The notes beneath the pieces are model-generated. The model was not told the origin of the DNA. It saw only the letters and a program-made list of their open reading frames with translations, and did no database searches. From DAOUJH01 sp965248955 (lineage in GTDB: Bacteria > Chloroflexota > Dehalococcoidia > Lucifugimonadales > QGNO01), in contig OZ252212.1 in assembly GCA_965248955.1 (NCBI GenBank), positions 1,178,001 to 1,242,000 on the forward strand: 64,000 nucleotides of DNA. The letters run 5' to 3'. The position numbers and the translations under genes are program-made. Shown one piece after another: positions 51,742 to 60,670 of this stretch (positions within the stretch are counted from its first letter, which is position 1; every line of letters starts with the position of its first letter).

Positions 51742-53132
51742 TTCTTCCTGCCGTTCTTGAATTCCAGCTTCAAATGCGACCAGCGAAATCCCAGAGTTTC
51801 TCGCAAGCGGTTTTCCAGGTATCTTTGATAGGAGAAGTGCATCAGATCGGGATGGTTGACGTAGAAGGCGAAGGTTGGCGGGTTGACACCTTCCTGCGCC
51901 ACTCTGTTCAGTTTCAGATAGCGCTTTCCCTTGTGCGGCGGCAGATGACGTGACATGGCCGATAAAACTTCACTGGTCAGCTTGTCTTGCGGCACCTCTT
52001 TCTTCAAGTCGTTGAATACCATCAATGCTGCATCCAGCGCCTCATCTATACCGCTCTCTTGTACGGCGGAAACAAACCTTATGGGAGCGTAGGGGATGAA
52101 CCTGATCTTGTCCCGTATCAAAGCTATGCAAGCTGCTTCGTTCAGTTCCAGTTCATCCGCCAGGTCCCACTTGTTTACAAGCACCACCACTCCCTTGAAT
52201 GCGTTGGCTACTTCTCCCAAGATGTGGGCGTCTTGGGCGGTTGCCAGCTCGGAGGCGTCGAACACCAGGAACACCACGTCCGCCCTGTCTATGGAACGGA
52301 TGGAGCGCAGGACACTGAAGTTCTCTATGCCGGGGACAACTTTACCTCGCCGCCGTATTCCGGCTGTGTCTATGATAAGAAACTGCTGCCCCTTGTACTG
52401 CAGAGAGGTGTCTATTGCATCGCGAGTGGTTCCGGGCACGTCGCTAACTATAGCCCGCTCCTCACCCAGAATGGCGTTGAGCAACGAGGACTTGCCCACG
52501 TTGACGCGGCCTACTATGGCCAGCGAAAGCGTCTCTTCCTGCTCCGCCTCCTCATAATCGGCGGAGGGGAGCCGCTCTATCACTGCGTCCATCAGGTAAT
52601 CCATGCCGAGGTTGTGGTGGGCGCTTATCGGAATGGGGTCGCCCAGGCTCAGTTCGTAGAACTCCGACGTACTCTGAAAAAGCTTGGGGTTGTCCACCTT
52701 GTTGACCGCCAGGAATACGGGCTTTTCCCACCTACGCAGACGATCTCTTATTTCCAGGTCCAACGGGGTTACGCCGTCCCGCACGTCGGTGAGGAAGACG
52801 ATTGCATCCGCCGACTCAATGGCTGCTTCCACCTGCTCCTCTATCTCTTCCAATAGATTTGCCTGGGGAGAAGGGGCGCTCCCCGCCGCTGGATGCTCGC
52901 CGCCAAGGGCATGACGGATGGGAGCCTTGGGAGCGATGTTGCCGTGCTCCAAGCCGCCCGTATCGACTATGATGAAGCTGCGCCCTTCCCAGGCGGCGTC
53001 CAGGGAGATGCGGTCCCTGGTAGTGCCCGGCTCCTCCGCGGTAACGGCGGCCCGGCGCCCTACGAGACGGTTAAACAATGTGGACTTCCCCACATTGGGG
53101 CGTCCTACAATGACGATTATAGGTTTGCTCAT
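51738..53132 (-). CDS. der: ribosome-assembly GTPase Der (EngA)
   Basis: Two tandem GTPase domains (GRPNVGKSTLFNRLVGRR at residue 10; GRVNVGKSSLLNAILGEERAIVSDVPGTTRDAIDT near 210) and a C-terminal KH-like domain act in 50S assembly. It has 464 residues from the ATG at 53132, which overlaps the argF stop (TGATG). An insert of about 25 residues with Pro, His and Ala follows the first DTGG switch, not usual for the family. Confidence 0.96.
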   Translation of the reverse strand: MSKPIIVIVGRPNVGKSTLFNRLVGRRAAVTAEEPGTTRDRISLDAAWEGRSFIIVDTGGLEHGNIAPKAPIRHALGGEHPAAGSAPSPQANLLEEIEEQVEAAIESADAIVFLTDVRDGVTPLDLEIRDRLRRWEKPVFLAVNKVDNPKLFQSTSEFYELSLGDPIPISAHHNLGMDYLMDAVIERLPSADYEEAEQEETLSLAIVGRVNVGKSSLLNAILGEERAIVSDVPGTTRDAIDTSLQYKGQQFLIIDTAGIRRRGKVVPGIENFSVLRSIRSIDRADVVFLVFDASELATAQDAHILGEVANAFKGVVVLVNKWDLADELELNEAACIALIRDKIRFIPYAPIRFVSAVQESGIDEALDAALMVFNDLKKEVPQDKLTSEVLSAMSRHLPPHKGKRYLKLNRVAQEGVNPPTFAFYVNHPDLMHFSYQRYLENRLRETLGFRWSHLKLEFKNGRKK

Positions 53133-54079
53133 CACAAAGACGGTAAGCCGGACTTACCACCACTCCGTCCTTCTAGAATCTTTTCAAGAACTGCTTTTTG
53201 AGCGTGCAACCGGTTTTCCGCTTGGTCGAACACCACGGACGCGGGATGCTCCAGCATGCCGTTGCCGACCTCTTCTCCGTGGTGTGCGGGCAGTGGGTGC
53301 ATGAAGATAGCCCCAGGCTTGGCAAGCTCCATCAGGCTGGGGTTTACCTGGTATCCTTTGAAGGTCTCCAGCCTCTCTTTTGTTTCATCTTCCTGTCCCA
53401 TGCTGACCCAGACATCCGTGTAGACAACGTCTGCTCCGGCCACCGCTTCTTCAGGCGCTGCGACCTGCATGACCCCGGACCCGCCGGCCTTTGCCCGTTG
53501 GCCGGCCATCCGCAGCAAGGTTGCGGGAAGCCCGTACCCCTCCGGGGAGGCGATGGTGCAGCTGGCTCCCAGGGATGCAGCAGCCAGCGCCAGACTGGCG
53601 GCAACATTGTTGCCGTCTCCAACTAAAGCTATGGATACGCCGTCGGTCTTACCGAAGCTCTCTTGGATAGTGAGCATGTCTCCCAGCGCTTGGCAGGGAT
53701 GCTCTACGTCTGATAGGGCATTGATCACGGGGACGGAAGCGTGCTTGGCCAGCTCTTCCAGCGTTTGGTGCTCGTAGACGCGCGCCACAATGGCGTCTAC
53801 GTACCTGGAAAGCACGCGGGCCACGTCTGAGATGGCCTCCCGGCCTCCCAGACCCACTTCGTCCTTGCCAAGGTATACGGGGTGCCCCCCCAGCTGCTTG
53901 ATCCCTACGTCGAAGCTGACTCTTGTGCGCAACGACGGTTTCTCGAAGAGCAAGGCTACGCTCTTGCCCTGCAACGCCGTGCTCGGCTCGCCCCCCTTCA
54001 GGAGCGAGGCGCGTCCAACGACCTGCCGAATCTCTTCCGGCGAGAGGTCGGCTATGGATAGGAAGTCTCGTTTGGCCAA
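53132..54079 (-). CDS. argF: ornithine carbamoyltransferase
   Basis: Joins carbamoyl phosphate and ornithine to citrulline in arginine synthesis. Its 315 residues have the carbamoyl-phosphate motif SLRTR, HPCQALGDMLT, and the ornithine-side DVWVSMGQ loop. The late motif reads MHPLPAHHGEEV, with Pro where the usual enzyme has Cys (HCLP). The SMG loop still argues for ornithine. The TTG start follows GGAGG. TATACT on the - strand at 54107-54102 may be its -10. Confidence 0.9.
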   Translation of the reverse strand: MAKRDFLSIADLSPEEIRQVVGRASLLKGGEPSTALQGKSVALLFEKPSLRTRVSFDVGIKQLGGHPVYLGKDEVGLGGREAISDVARVLSRYVDAIVARVYEHQTLEELAKHASVPVINALSDVEHPCQALGDMLTIQESFGKTDGVSIALVGDGNNVAASLALAAASLGASCTIASPEGYGLPATLLRMAGQRAKAGGSGVMQVAAPEEAVAGADVVYTDVWVSMGQEDETKERLETFKGYQVNPSLMELAKPGAIFMHPLPAHHGEEVGNGMLEHPASVVFDQAENRLHAQKAVLEKILEGRSGGKSGLPSL

Positions 54080-54177
54080 AAATCAGCCTCCAATTGCCAA
54101 CAGTATAACGGGAGTAGGATAGGGTTAATAGAGTGCGACGCTCACTACCGGCGTGGTTAACCGGGAGGAGGGAGTTT

Positions 54178-55317
54178 CTATATGCGTCCGGCTAGCTGAA
54201 AAGCCTTGCCCTCGGTAGCTATGGCGGGGGCTATTACCATCTCGGCTTGCTGCAACTCGCGGATGCTAAGCGCACCGCACATTCCCATGCAGACCCGCAG
54301 CGCACCGACTAGGTTTTGCGTCCCATCCGTACGGCTTGTGGGCCCAAAGAGCAGCTGGTCCAGGGTCCCCTTGGTGCCGGTCTTTATTCTGGTGCCCCTG
54401 GGCAGGGCCGGGTGAGGCGTGGCCATGCCCCAGTTGAACCCTTTGCCGGGAGCCTCTTCCGTCTGAGCAAAGGGCGTGCCGATCATCACTGCGTCGGCGC
54501 CTGCTACTATCGATTTGCACAGGTCTCCGCCGGTGCGAATGCCGCCGTCGGTGATTACTGATACGTATCGCCCTGTGCGGCGGTAGTACTCGTCCCTGGC
54601 GGCGGCGCAGTCCACGGTGGCGGTAACCTGAGGAACGCCGACGCCGGTCACCTCTCGCGTAGTGCATGCGGCGCCGGGTCCTACGCCAACCAGGATGGCC
54701 GCTACACCAGTTTCCATCAGCTCTATGCTGGCACTATAAGTAACGCAGTTGCCCACCACTATCGGTGCATTGACCTGCTCGACGAGATCGGAGAAGACCA
54801 GGCCATGATAGCTCTTGGATACGTGCTGTGCCGTGGTCACCGTCGACTGCACCACCAGGATGTCCGCCCCAGCCTCTACCGCCACAGGTCCCATCCGCTT
54901 GGTGTTCTGCGGAGTAAATGAAACGGCGCAGGTTGCCCCTGCGCCTTTGATTTGCTCGACTCGTTTTGCCACCAAGTCATCTTTGATGGGCTCTTGGTAC
55001 AGCTTTTGCAAGACCTCCGTAACCGTTTCTGCCGGCGCTGTTGTGATTTCGGCTATCTTGCCGGCGGCGTCTTCGTAGCGGGAATACAGCCCCTCCATGT
55101 TCAATACGCCGAGGCCACCCATATCACTTAACCTCACCGCGACGTCCGGAGAGACCACCGCATCCATGGCAGATGCAATGATGGGAAGGGAGAAACGCAA
55201 ATGGCCGATCTCCAGGTCCAGTTTTGCTTGCTCAGGGTTTACCGTCACATCGCCGGGTACTATGGCGACGTCTTCAAAGCCGTAGGCATGCCGGATCTCT
55301 TTCAACGTTCCGATCAT
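54178..55317 (-). CDS. IMP dehydrogenase-family protein without CBS domains
   Basis: A 379-residue TIM-barrel protein of the IMPDH/GMP reductase family. It shows LPIIASAMDAVVSPDVA, the catalytic-Cys loop GVGPGAACTTREVTGVGVPQVTA, DGGIRTGGDLCKSIVAGADAVMIGTPFA and GALRVCMGMCGA. No CBS pair is present, which fits the GuaB-related (GuaB3-type) group. A role in guanine nucleotide synthesis is likely. The ATG at 55317 is chosen because 32 upstream residues look non-conserved. Confidence 0.85.
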   Translation of the reverse strand: MIGTLKEIRHAYGFEDVAIVPGDVTVNPEQAKLDLEIGHLRFSLPIIASAMDAVVSPDVAVRLSDMGGLGVLNMEGLYSRYEDAAGKIAEITTAPAETVTEVLQKLYQEPIKDDLVAKRVEQIKGAGATCAVSFTPQNTKRMGPVAVEAGADILVVQSTVTTAQHVSKSYHGLVFSDLVEQVNAPIVVGNCVTYSASIELMETGVAAILVGVGPGAACTTREVTGVGVPQVTATVDCAAARDEYYRRTGRYVSVITDGGIRTGGDLCKSIVAGADAVMIGTPFAQTEEAPGKGFNWGMATPHPALPRGTRIKTGTKGTLDQLLFGPTSRTDGTQNLVGALRVCMGMCGALSIRELQQAEMVIAPAIATEGKAFQLAGRI

Positions 55318-55329
55318 TTTGCACACTCT

Positions 55330-55345
55330 GCCAAGTAAATTTGGC
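55330..55345. promoter_or_regulatory. inverted repeat between promoter and start of the IMPDH-family gene
   Basis: GCCAA-N6-TTGGC lies in the short leader, just downstream of the -10 and upstream of the ATG. An operator is possible. Confidence 0.35.
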
Positions 55346-55347
55346 GG

Positions 55348-55376
55348 AGTATAGCACCTCCTTCTAGTCCTCTCAA
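55348..55376 (-). promoter_or_regulatory. sigma70 promoter of the IMPDH-family gene
   Basis: On the - strand TTGAGA (55376-55371), a 17-nt spacer and TATACT (55353-55348) give a good promoter with a leader of about 25 nt. Confidence 0.7.
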
Positions 55377-55752
55377 TGCTTTTTCTGGGTAGTTCTCTCA
55401 TGTTATTAGACATGCCCCCGCCCTTGGATTCCCGCTCGGGGGAGTAATGGCGGAAGGGGGCAGTGGTGGGTGTCGTCCCCGTCGGATTGTTCGGTTTCTA
55501 GTAGAGGCAAGCGGAGGAGGCAGCAGGCTTGTAGTCGCCTACGATAAGGATGGAGTGGCCGATTGCGAATTTTGATAACTGAGCGGCAATAAATTGAAAG
55601 GGACAATGGCGCAGCGAGTTTCCTTGACTGCTCAAGTGGCCTGTTGTTAGCATAGCGTCGCCATCTACCGTTTGGAGATGAGCAGAGATGTTTAGGAATG
55701 AATCGCCGCTGGGATCCCTGGCGACCGAGACGGCGGAAGCGACAACGCTAAG
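55377..55752. other. 376-bp intergenic stretch without a supported gene
   Basis: This space between divergent genes shows no recognised RNA or conserved protein. A - strand ORF (55498-55794) starts inside the hairpin below and has no recognisable family. The P1 peptidase promoter should lie here, but no convincing -35/-10 pair was found. Confidence 0.45.
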
Positions 55753-55794
55753 TTGCAAAGCGCCTTCCCGGTCCTTAGGGAAGGCGCTTTGCAA
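55753..55794 (+). promoter_or_regulatory. 17-bp hairpin covering the Shine-Dalgarno and start of the P1 peptidase gene
   Basis: A perfect 17-bp inverted repeat (55753-55769 with 55778-55794) surrounds an 8-nt loop. The right arm contains GGGAAGG, the only Shine-Dalgarno-like sequence, and ends on the A of the start ATG. In mRNA it would bury the ribosome binding site. No T-run follows, so it is not a standard terminator. Confidence 0.75.
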
Positions 55795-56792
55795 TGGACA
55801 AGATATCAGGGTCTATAACGGATATACCGGGAATCATGGTTGGACACAGAACCGACCTTGAGCATGCCACGGGCTGCACAGTGGTGCTTTGTCCCCCAGG
55901 TACTGTCGGTGGCGTCGATGTCAGGGGCTCTGCTCCGGGCACGCGGGAGACGGATCTGTTGAGGCCGGGTAACCTGGTCGATGAGGTCCACGCGATTCTC
56001 CTCAGTGGGGGGAGCGCCTACGGTTTGGACGCTGCTTCCGGGGTCATGCGTTACCTGGAAGAGAAAGGCACGGGTTACCAAGTTGGCCGAGTAGTAGTGC
56101 CTATTGTCCCCGGCGCCATCATCTTCGACCTGGGCCTGGGTAGCTCCAGCGTAAGACCCACGGCTGACGACGGCTATATTGCTTGCCGGAGCGCTGCTTC
56201 CGGCGAAGTGGCGGAGGGTACCGTGGGGGCGGGCACGGGAGCTACCGTGGCCAAAGCACTGGGACTGAGGTATGCCGTCAAGGGTGGGCTGGGTACTTGC
56301 AGCCGGGACCTGGGCGATGGCCTTGTAGTATCCGCCATCGCCGTGGTCAATGCCTGGGGCGACGTTGTAGACCCGGAGACGTGCCGCGTCATTGCCGCTC
56401 CCAGGACTGAAGACGACGACGGTTTCCATAGCACTGTTGAGCTTGTGGCCCGTCCTTGCTCTGAATGGCCCCAGGTTCAGGTGGTTGCCGGCGGTAACAC
56501 GACCATAGGCGTGCTGGCTACTAACGCTTCTCTCAGCAAAGAGCAGGCCAATAAGCTGGCGGAACGCGGCCAGGATGGCATCGCGCTTGCCGTGAGGCCG
56601 TCCCATACCATGGGCGACGGCGATACCGTATTCGCTCTGGCTACGGACGCCTGGCAAGGCCAAGTGGACCGCATGCAGTTTACAAGGCTTGGCGCAGTGG
56701 CCGCTTCGGTAATGGCGCAGGCGGTCGTCAGGGGCGTTACGCAGGCCAGCGGGCTGGCCTGCGTACCTTCCGCAAGGGAGCTCGAGCGCTGA
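55794..56792 (+). CDS. P1-family (DmpA/S58-type) peptidase
   Basis: A 332-residue autoprocessing aminopeptidase-like protein. It starts SITDIPGIMVGHRTDLEHATGCTVVL, with LLSGGSAYGLDAASGVMRYLEE, and has the cleavage and nucleophile region GGNTTIGVLATNASLSKEQA around residue 240. Family members self-cleave to alpha and beta chains and trim N-terminal or beta-amino acids. No signal peptide is seen. It is followed by an overlapping (TGATG) Rossmann stub and then panB. Confidence 0.92.
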   Translation: MDKISGSITDIPGIMVGHRTDLEHATGCTVVLCPPGTVGGVDVRGSAPGTRETDLLRPGNLVDEVHAILLSGGSAYGLDAASGVMRYLEEKGTGYQVGRVVVPIVPGAIIFDLGLGSSSVRPTADDGYIACRSAASGEVAEGTVGAGTGATVAKALGLRYAVKGGLGTCSRDLGDGLVVSAIAVVNAWGDVVDPETCRVIAAPRTEDDDGFHSTVELVARPCSEWPQVQVVAGGNTTIGVLATNASLSKEQANKLAERGQDGIALAVRPSHTMGDGDTVFALATDAWQGQVDRMQFTRLGAVAASVMAQAVVRGVTQASGLACVPSARELER

Positions 56793-56947
56793 TGGATGAG
56801 TTCCAAAGGATAGGGTTTCTAGCGGCCGGCCGCACCGCGTACACGTTGGCGCCGGCTATTTCCGCGGCGGGATACCTCATTTCCGCCGTGGCCGGTCGTT
56901 CATTCGTATCGGCGAGTGCGTTTCAGGAGAGGATAGGCTCCGGTTAA
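56792..56947 (+). pseudogene. N-terminal stub of a Rossmann/DUF2520-like protein
   Basis: A 51-residue ORF starts on the P1 peptidase stop (TGATG). It reads MDEFQRIGFLAAGRTAYTLAP and on to ISAVAGRSFVSASAFQERI, like the first Rossmann beta-alpha-beta of DUF2520/ketopantoate-reductase-like proteins. Glycines of the usual GAGRVG loop are replaced (AAGRTA). The stop at 56945 leaves the protein without the remaining ~230 residues. In many genomes such a gene adjoins the pan genes, which fits its place before panB. Confidence 0.5.
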
Positions 56948-56959
56948 AGGGAGGGCACA

Positions 56960-57793
56960 ATGCGGACGAGAGTACGTCAGTTCAAGGACATGAAGCAAAG
57001 GGGAGAGCGTATCACCTCCGTAACCGCCTACGATTATGCCATGGCACGCCTCGCCGACAAGGCCGGCATACCTCTGCTTCTGGTGGGAGACAGTTTAGGC
57101 AACGTGGTCTTGGGTTACAAGACCACGGTCCGCGTCACCATGGCTGAAATGCTGCATCACACAAAGGCCGTCGTCAGAGGGGCCAGGCACGCTCTGGTTG
57201 TATCTGACATGCCGTTCATGTCATACCAGGTGAGCACGGAAGAGGCGTTGCGAAACGCCGGCAGGCTGATCCAGGAGGGCGGAGCCCAAGCTGTCAAGCT
57301 GGAAGGCGGTGCCCGTTCCGCGGAGACGGTTAGACGAATTGTTGAAGCAGGCATTCCGGTCATGGGGCATATTGGTCTGACCCCTCAGTCGGAGCATGCT
57401 TTGGGGGGTTTCAGAGTTCAGGGCCAGGACTTGGCTGGCGCGCTTGCTCTGATCGATGACGCGGCGGCGCTGGAAGAGGCTGGCGCTTTTGCCGTTGTTT
57501 TGGAGACTATCCCTTCAGAGCTGGCCCGCATCATTACTAAGCGGCTCACTATCCCAACAATCGGGATAGGGGCAGGTCCCGACTGCGACGGTGAAATCCA
57601 GGTCGTCTACGAGATACTAGGACTCACGCCTCGCGCTCACAAGCATGCCGCGTTATACGCCAACCTCAGCGAAGCGATCACGCAGGCGCTCGCCGCTTAT
57701 CAGCGAGAAGTGCAGGAGCACAGGTTTCCTACCGAAGACCAGAGCTTCCACATGGACGAGGCCATGCTGGCAGACCTGCTTGCTACAACCTAG
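56960..57793 (+). CDS. panB: 3-methyl-2-oxobutanoate hydroxymethyltransferase
   Basis: First step of pantothenate synthesis: adds a one-carbon unit from methylene-THF to ketoisovalerate, making ketopantoate. Its 277 residues have ITSVTAYDYAMARLADKAGIPLLLVGDSLGNVVLGYKTT with metal ligands, VKLEGGARSAETVRRIVEAGIPVMGHIGLTPQS and the catalytic Glu in FAVVLETIPSELA. The ATG follows AAAGGGAGGG. It lies 3 nt before panC. Confidence 0.97.
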   Translation: MRTRVRQFKDMKQRGERITSVTAYDYAMARLADKAGIPLLLVGDSLGNVVLGYKTTVRVTMAEMLHHTKAVVRGARHALVVSDMPFMSYQVSTEEALRNAGRLIQEGGAQAVKLEGGARSAETVRRIVEAGIPVMGHIGLTPQSEHALGGFRVQGQDLAGALALIDDAAALEEAGAFAVVLETIPSELARIITKRLTIPTIGIGAGPDCDGEIQVVYEILGLTPRAHKHAALYANLSEAITQALAAYQREVQEHRFPTEDQSFHMDEAMLADLLATT

Positions 57794-57796
57794 TCG

Positions 57797-58645
57797 ATGG
57801 ATGTTATCGGCACCGTATCCGCCATGATGAAGGCTCGCGATGGGGCGGAGCGTCCCCTTGGACTGGTTCCGACCATGGGCTATCTCCACCAGGGTCATAT
57901 GACGCTTGTAGAGCAGGCAAGGAACGACAACAGAAGCGTGGTGGTGTCCGTATTCGTCAATCCTACCCAGTTCGGCCCTGGGGAGGATCTGGACGGCTAT
58001 CCCCGCAACTTCGAGCGGGACGTCGCCATGCTTGCCGGACAAGGTGTGGACATCGTTTTTGCCCCTGATCCCGGCCAAATGTACCCGACCGGTTACTCGA
58101 CTTACGTTGACGTGGGTGAAATCGGAGAGAGGCTGGAAGGCAAACATCGTCCCGGACATTTTCGGGGCGTCGTCACCGTAGTGACCAAGCTGCTCACCAT
58201 CGTACGTCCTGACCGTGCCTACATCGGGCAGAAGGACGGGCAGCAGACGCTGGTCATCAAGCGGCTCAACTACGACCTCAACCTGGGAGCGGAAATCGTC
58301 GTCATGCCTACGGTGCGTGAACCGGATGGCCTGGCAATGAGTAGCCGCAACGTCTACCTCACTCCGCGGCAGAGGATTAACGCCGCCGTTTTGTACAAAG
58401 CCCTCTCCATGGCCAGGGAGATGTGGTGGAAGGGTGAGACGGATGCCGGCGTGCTGCGCGGGGAGATGGAGCGTGTTATCAATGAGGGGTCTCCGTCCAG
58501 GCTTGACTACGTCAGCATCGCCGCACTAGACACTTTGGAGGAGATGGGTAGGGTAGTTGCTCCCGCCATGGCTTCGGTCGCTGCCTGGTTCGGCAAGGCT
58601 CGCCTCATCGATAACGTGATTCTGAGGGAAGAGGGTACGCAGTGA
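57797..58645 (+). CDS. panC: pantothenate synthetase
   Basis: Joins pantoate and beta-alanine with ATP. Its 282 residues have the nucleotidyl-transferase motif GLVPTMGYLHQGH, FVNPTQFGPGEDLDGYPRNFERD, GKHRPGHFRGVVTVVTKLL, the YIGQKDGQQ loop and the KMSKS-like MSSRNVYL. It starts 3 nt after panB and its stop overlaps the surE GTG by 4 nt. No panD or panE was seen nearby. Confidence 0.97.
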   Translation: MDVIGTVSAMMKARDGAERPLGLVPTMGYLHQGHMTLVEQARNDNRSVVVSVFVNPTQFGPGEDLDGYPRNFERDVAMLAGQGVDIVFAPDPGQMYPTGYSTYVDVGEIGERLEGKHRPGHFRGVVTVVTKLLTIVRPDRAYIGQKDGQQTLVIKRLNYDLNLGAEIVVMPTVREPDGLAMSSRNVYLTPRQRINAAVLYKALSMAREMWWKGETDAGVLRGEMERVINEGSPSRLDYVSIAALDTLEEMGRVVAPAMASVAAWFGKARLIDNVILREEGTQ

Positions 58646-59403
58646 AAATACTGCTCACCAACGACGACGGCCTAAATGCCCCCGGTTTGCGAGCCGCGGC
58701 AGCTTCACTGCGGGAAGTGTCCAGGGTAGTGGTGGCGGCGCCAGACAGAGAGCAGAGTGGGGTTGGGGCATCGGTGACGCTGAACGGACCGGTGCGCGCG
58801 GCAAAGGTGAGACCTGTAGTCGCCGGCGTCTCCACCTATGCCATAGAAGGCACCCCTTCGGACAGTGTGATCATTGCTTTGGAGCGCCTTGTCAAAGGCG
58901 TGGATCTGGTGGTCGCGGGTATCAACAGCGGCGCAAACCTGGGTGAAGACGTGTTCATATCTGGCACTGTGGGCGCTGCTTTGCAGGGGTACGTACGTGG
59001 TTTGCCTGCCATTGCCATATCTGTAGCGTCTCTCCATCCCACCAGCTTCCAGACAGCGGCCTTGTTCTTGCAGCGAATGGTAAGCGAATTCGAGCGGGGG
59101 GCGCTGCCGAGCCCGTCTCTGCTCAACGTCAATCTGCCTCCATTGCAGGAGCAGGAGATTGAGGGCATTGATATCACTTGCCAGGGCCGCCGGGCCTACA
59201 CTGACCGCATACGGGGTGGAGACGACGGCAAGCGAAAATACTTCTGGATCAGTCGCAGCAAGCTCGCCTGCTGGGAGCCGGTGGAGGGAACCGATATATG
59301 GTCGGTGCGCAACAAGCGCGTTTCGATTACTCCATTGGATACAGACCTGACGTCGAGCAAGGTGCTGGGCAAACTCCAGGGCTTGCCCTGGAAACTGAGG
59401 TAG
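58642..59403 (+). CDS. surE: 5'/3'-nucleotidase SurE
   Basis: A metal-dependent phosphatase for nucleoside monophosphates. Its 253 residues start KILLTNDDGLNAPGLRAAAASL, with the acidic metal pair DD, and contain GTPSDSVIIAL, VAGINSGANLGEDVFISGTVGAALQG with the metal Asn, and LLNVNLPPL. The GTG overlaps the panC stop. Confidence 0.96.
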   Translation: MKILLTNDDGLNAPGLRAAAASLREVSRVVVAAPDREQSGVGASVTLNGPVRAAKVRPVVAGVSTYAIEGTPSDSVIIALERLVKGVDLVVAGINSGANLGEDVFISGTVGAALQGYVRGLPAIAISVASLHPTSFQTAALFLQRMVSEFERGALPSPSLLNVNLPPLQEQEIEGIDITCQGRRAYTDRIRGGDDGKRKYFWISRSKLACWEPVEGTDIWSVRNKRVSITPLDTDLTSSKVLGKLQGLPWKLR

Positions 59404-59506
59404 GCTCCGGCATGGCTTGATGGCTGTGCTTGGCGCTCGAAAATCACCGTTGGCTGGGATGGGCTGGCTTCCAAATCCCTGGGATTGAGCGTAAGCTGTA
59501 TTTTGT

Positions 59507-59579
59507 GGGGATATAGCTCAACTGGGAGAGCGCCGCGTTCGCATCGCGGAGGTTGGGGGTTCGAGTCCCCCTATCTCCA
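59507..59579 (+). tRNA. tRNA-Ala (anticodon CGC)
   Basis: A 73-nt cloverleaf with acceptor GGGGATA/TATCTCC, D arm AGCTC...GAGC, anticodon stem CCGCG/CGCGG with 7-nt loop TTCGCAT (anticodon CGC), and T arm GGGGGTTCGAGTCCCCC. Position 73 is A, and an encoded CCA follows at 59580-59582. It reads GCG codons. Confidence 0.95.
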
Positions 59580-60358
59580 CCAAACTTGACGCCGATCCCA
59601 AGCTGGCTACCCTGGGGATCATGCCGTGGCATCTTCTGAAGCCGCTTCTCAGATGAATTGCATGCCAAATAGGCTTATGAATCCCGTGCCCATGAGCGGG
59701 GATGCCATTTCCCGGTTCCGCTGGGTCATAGTCGCTGTCGCCGCCGCTCTTCTGGTCGTTCCGCTGGCCGCGCCGAGCAATCTCGCCGCCACTTCCAGGG
59801 ACGGCGAGGTGACGCTGAGCTGGACCGACCCCAACAACGACGCCATCACCAAGTATCAGATCAGCACCGACGGCGGATCGAACTTCATCAACATTCTATG
59901 CGACAGCTCGATGGCCACCGGGCACACCGTGACGGGCCTCACCAACGGCACAACCTATACGTTCCAGGTACGGGCCTACGACAACTCCGGCCCCGGCGCG
60001 TCAGCCACTGTGACGGCGACGCCGCTGTTTGATGCGCCGACGGAACTTACCGCTTGGCCCGCGATGGGTATGTGGCGCTGCGCTGGGTTGAGTCGCAAGA
60101 CAGCCGTGTCAGCGGCTATGAGGTCAGGGTCAGCAGCGACGGCGGCGGGACCTACAGTCTGGTCGACGACCAAGGCCACGAGAACGAGACTTTCGGCTAC
60201 ACTATTCTGAATCTGACCAACGGGACGAACTACACGATTGCGGTACGGGCGCTGAACGGGGCGGCGGCTATGGTGGATGCGACGCCGCTGCTTGTTAAGC
60301 TATCAGCGGCTACGAGGTCAGCAATGACGGCGGCACGAACTACAGCGCGATCAGCGAT

Positions 60359-60415
60359 GGCGGCAGCGACGCCAGCACCACCGGCCATACCGTCGATAAT
60401 CTGAGCAACGGCACG
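60359..60415 (+). repeat. 57-bp direct repeat, copy A (FN3 region)
   Basis: These 57 bases recur exactly at 60614-60670, 255 bp downstream, within successive fibronectin modules. A second pair of 31 bp (60260-60290 and 60448-60478) flanks the damaged module. Such repeats promote slipped recombination. Confidence 0.9.
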
Positions 60416-60613
60416 ACCTACACCTTCGCGGTACGGGCGGTGAATGTGGCGGCGGCTATGGTGGATGCGACGCCGCTGGCAGTTCCAGACAAGCCGACGA
60501 CGTTCGCCGCGGCGCCGGGAGACGGTGAGGTAAGGCTGAGCTGGGACGACCCGGGCAACAGCAGCATCAGCGGTTATGAGCTCAGCATCGACGGCGGCGA
60601 ATTCGCAGCCATC

Positions 60614-60670
60614 GGCGGCAGCGACGCCAGCACCACCGGCCATACCGTCGATAATCTGAGCAACGGCACG
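60614..60670 (+). repeat. 57-bp direct repeat, copy B (FN3 region)
   Basis: Exact second copy of 60359-60415, encoding the GGSDASTTGHTVDNLSNGT part of a fibronectin module. Confidence 0.9.

Noticed and set aside
55498..55794. 98-residue - strand ORF starting in the hairpin
   Set aside because: No recognisable family, it starts at a TTG inside the hairpin repeat, and it overlaps the only place for the P1 peptidase promoter.
60260..60670. Repeats considered as a CRISPR array
   Set aside because: They are two unequal direct repeats inside coding sequence for fibronectin modules, not short regular repeats with unique spacers.
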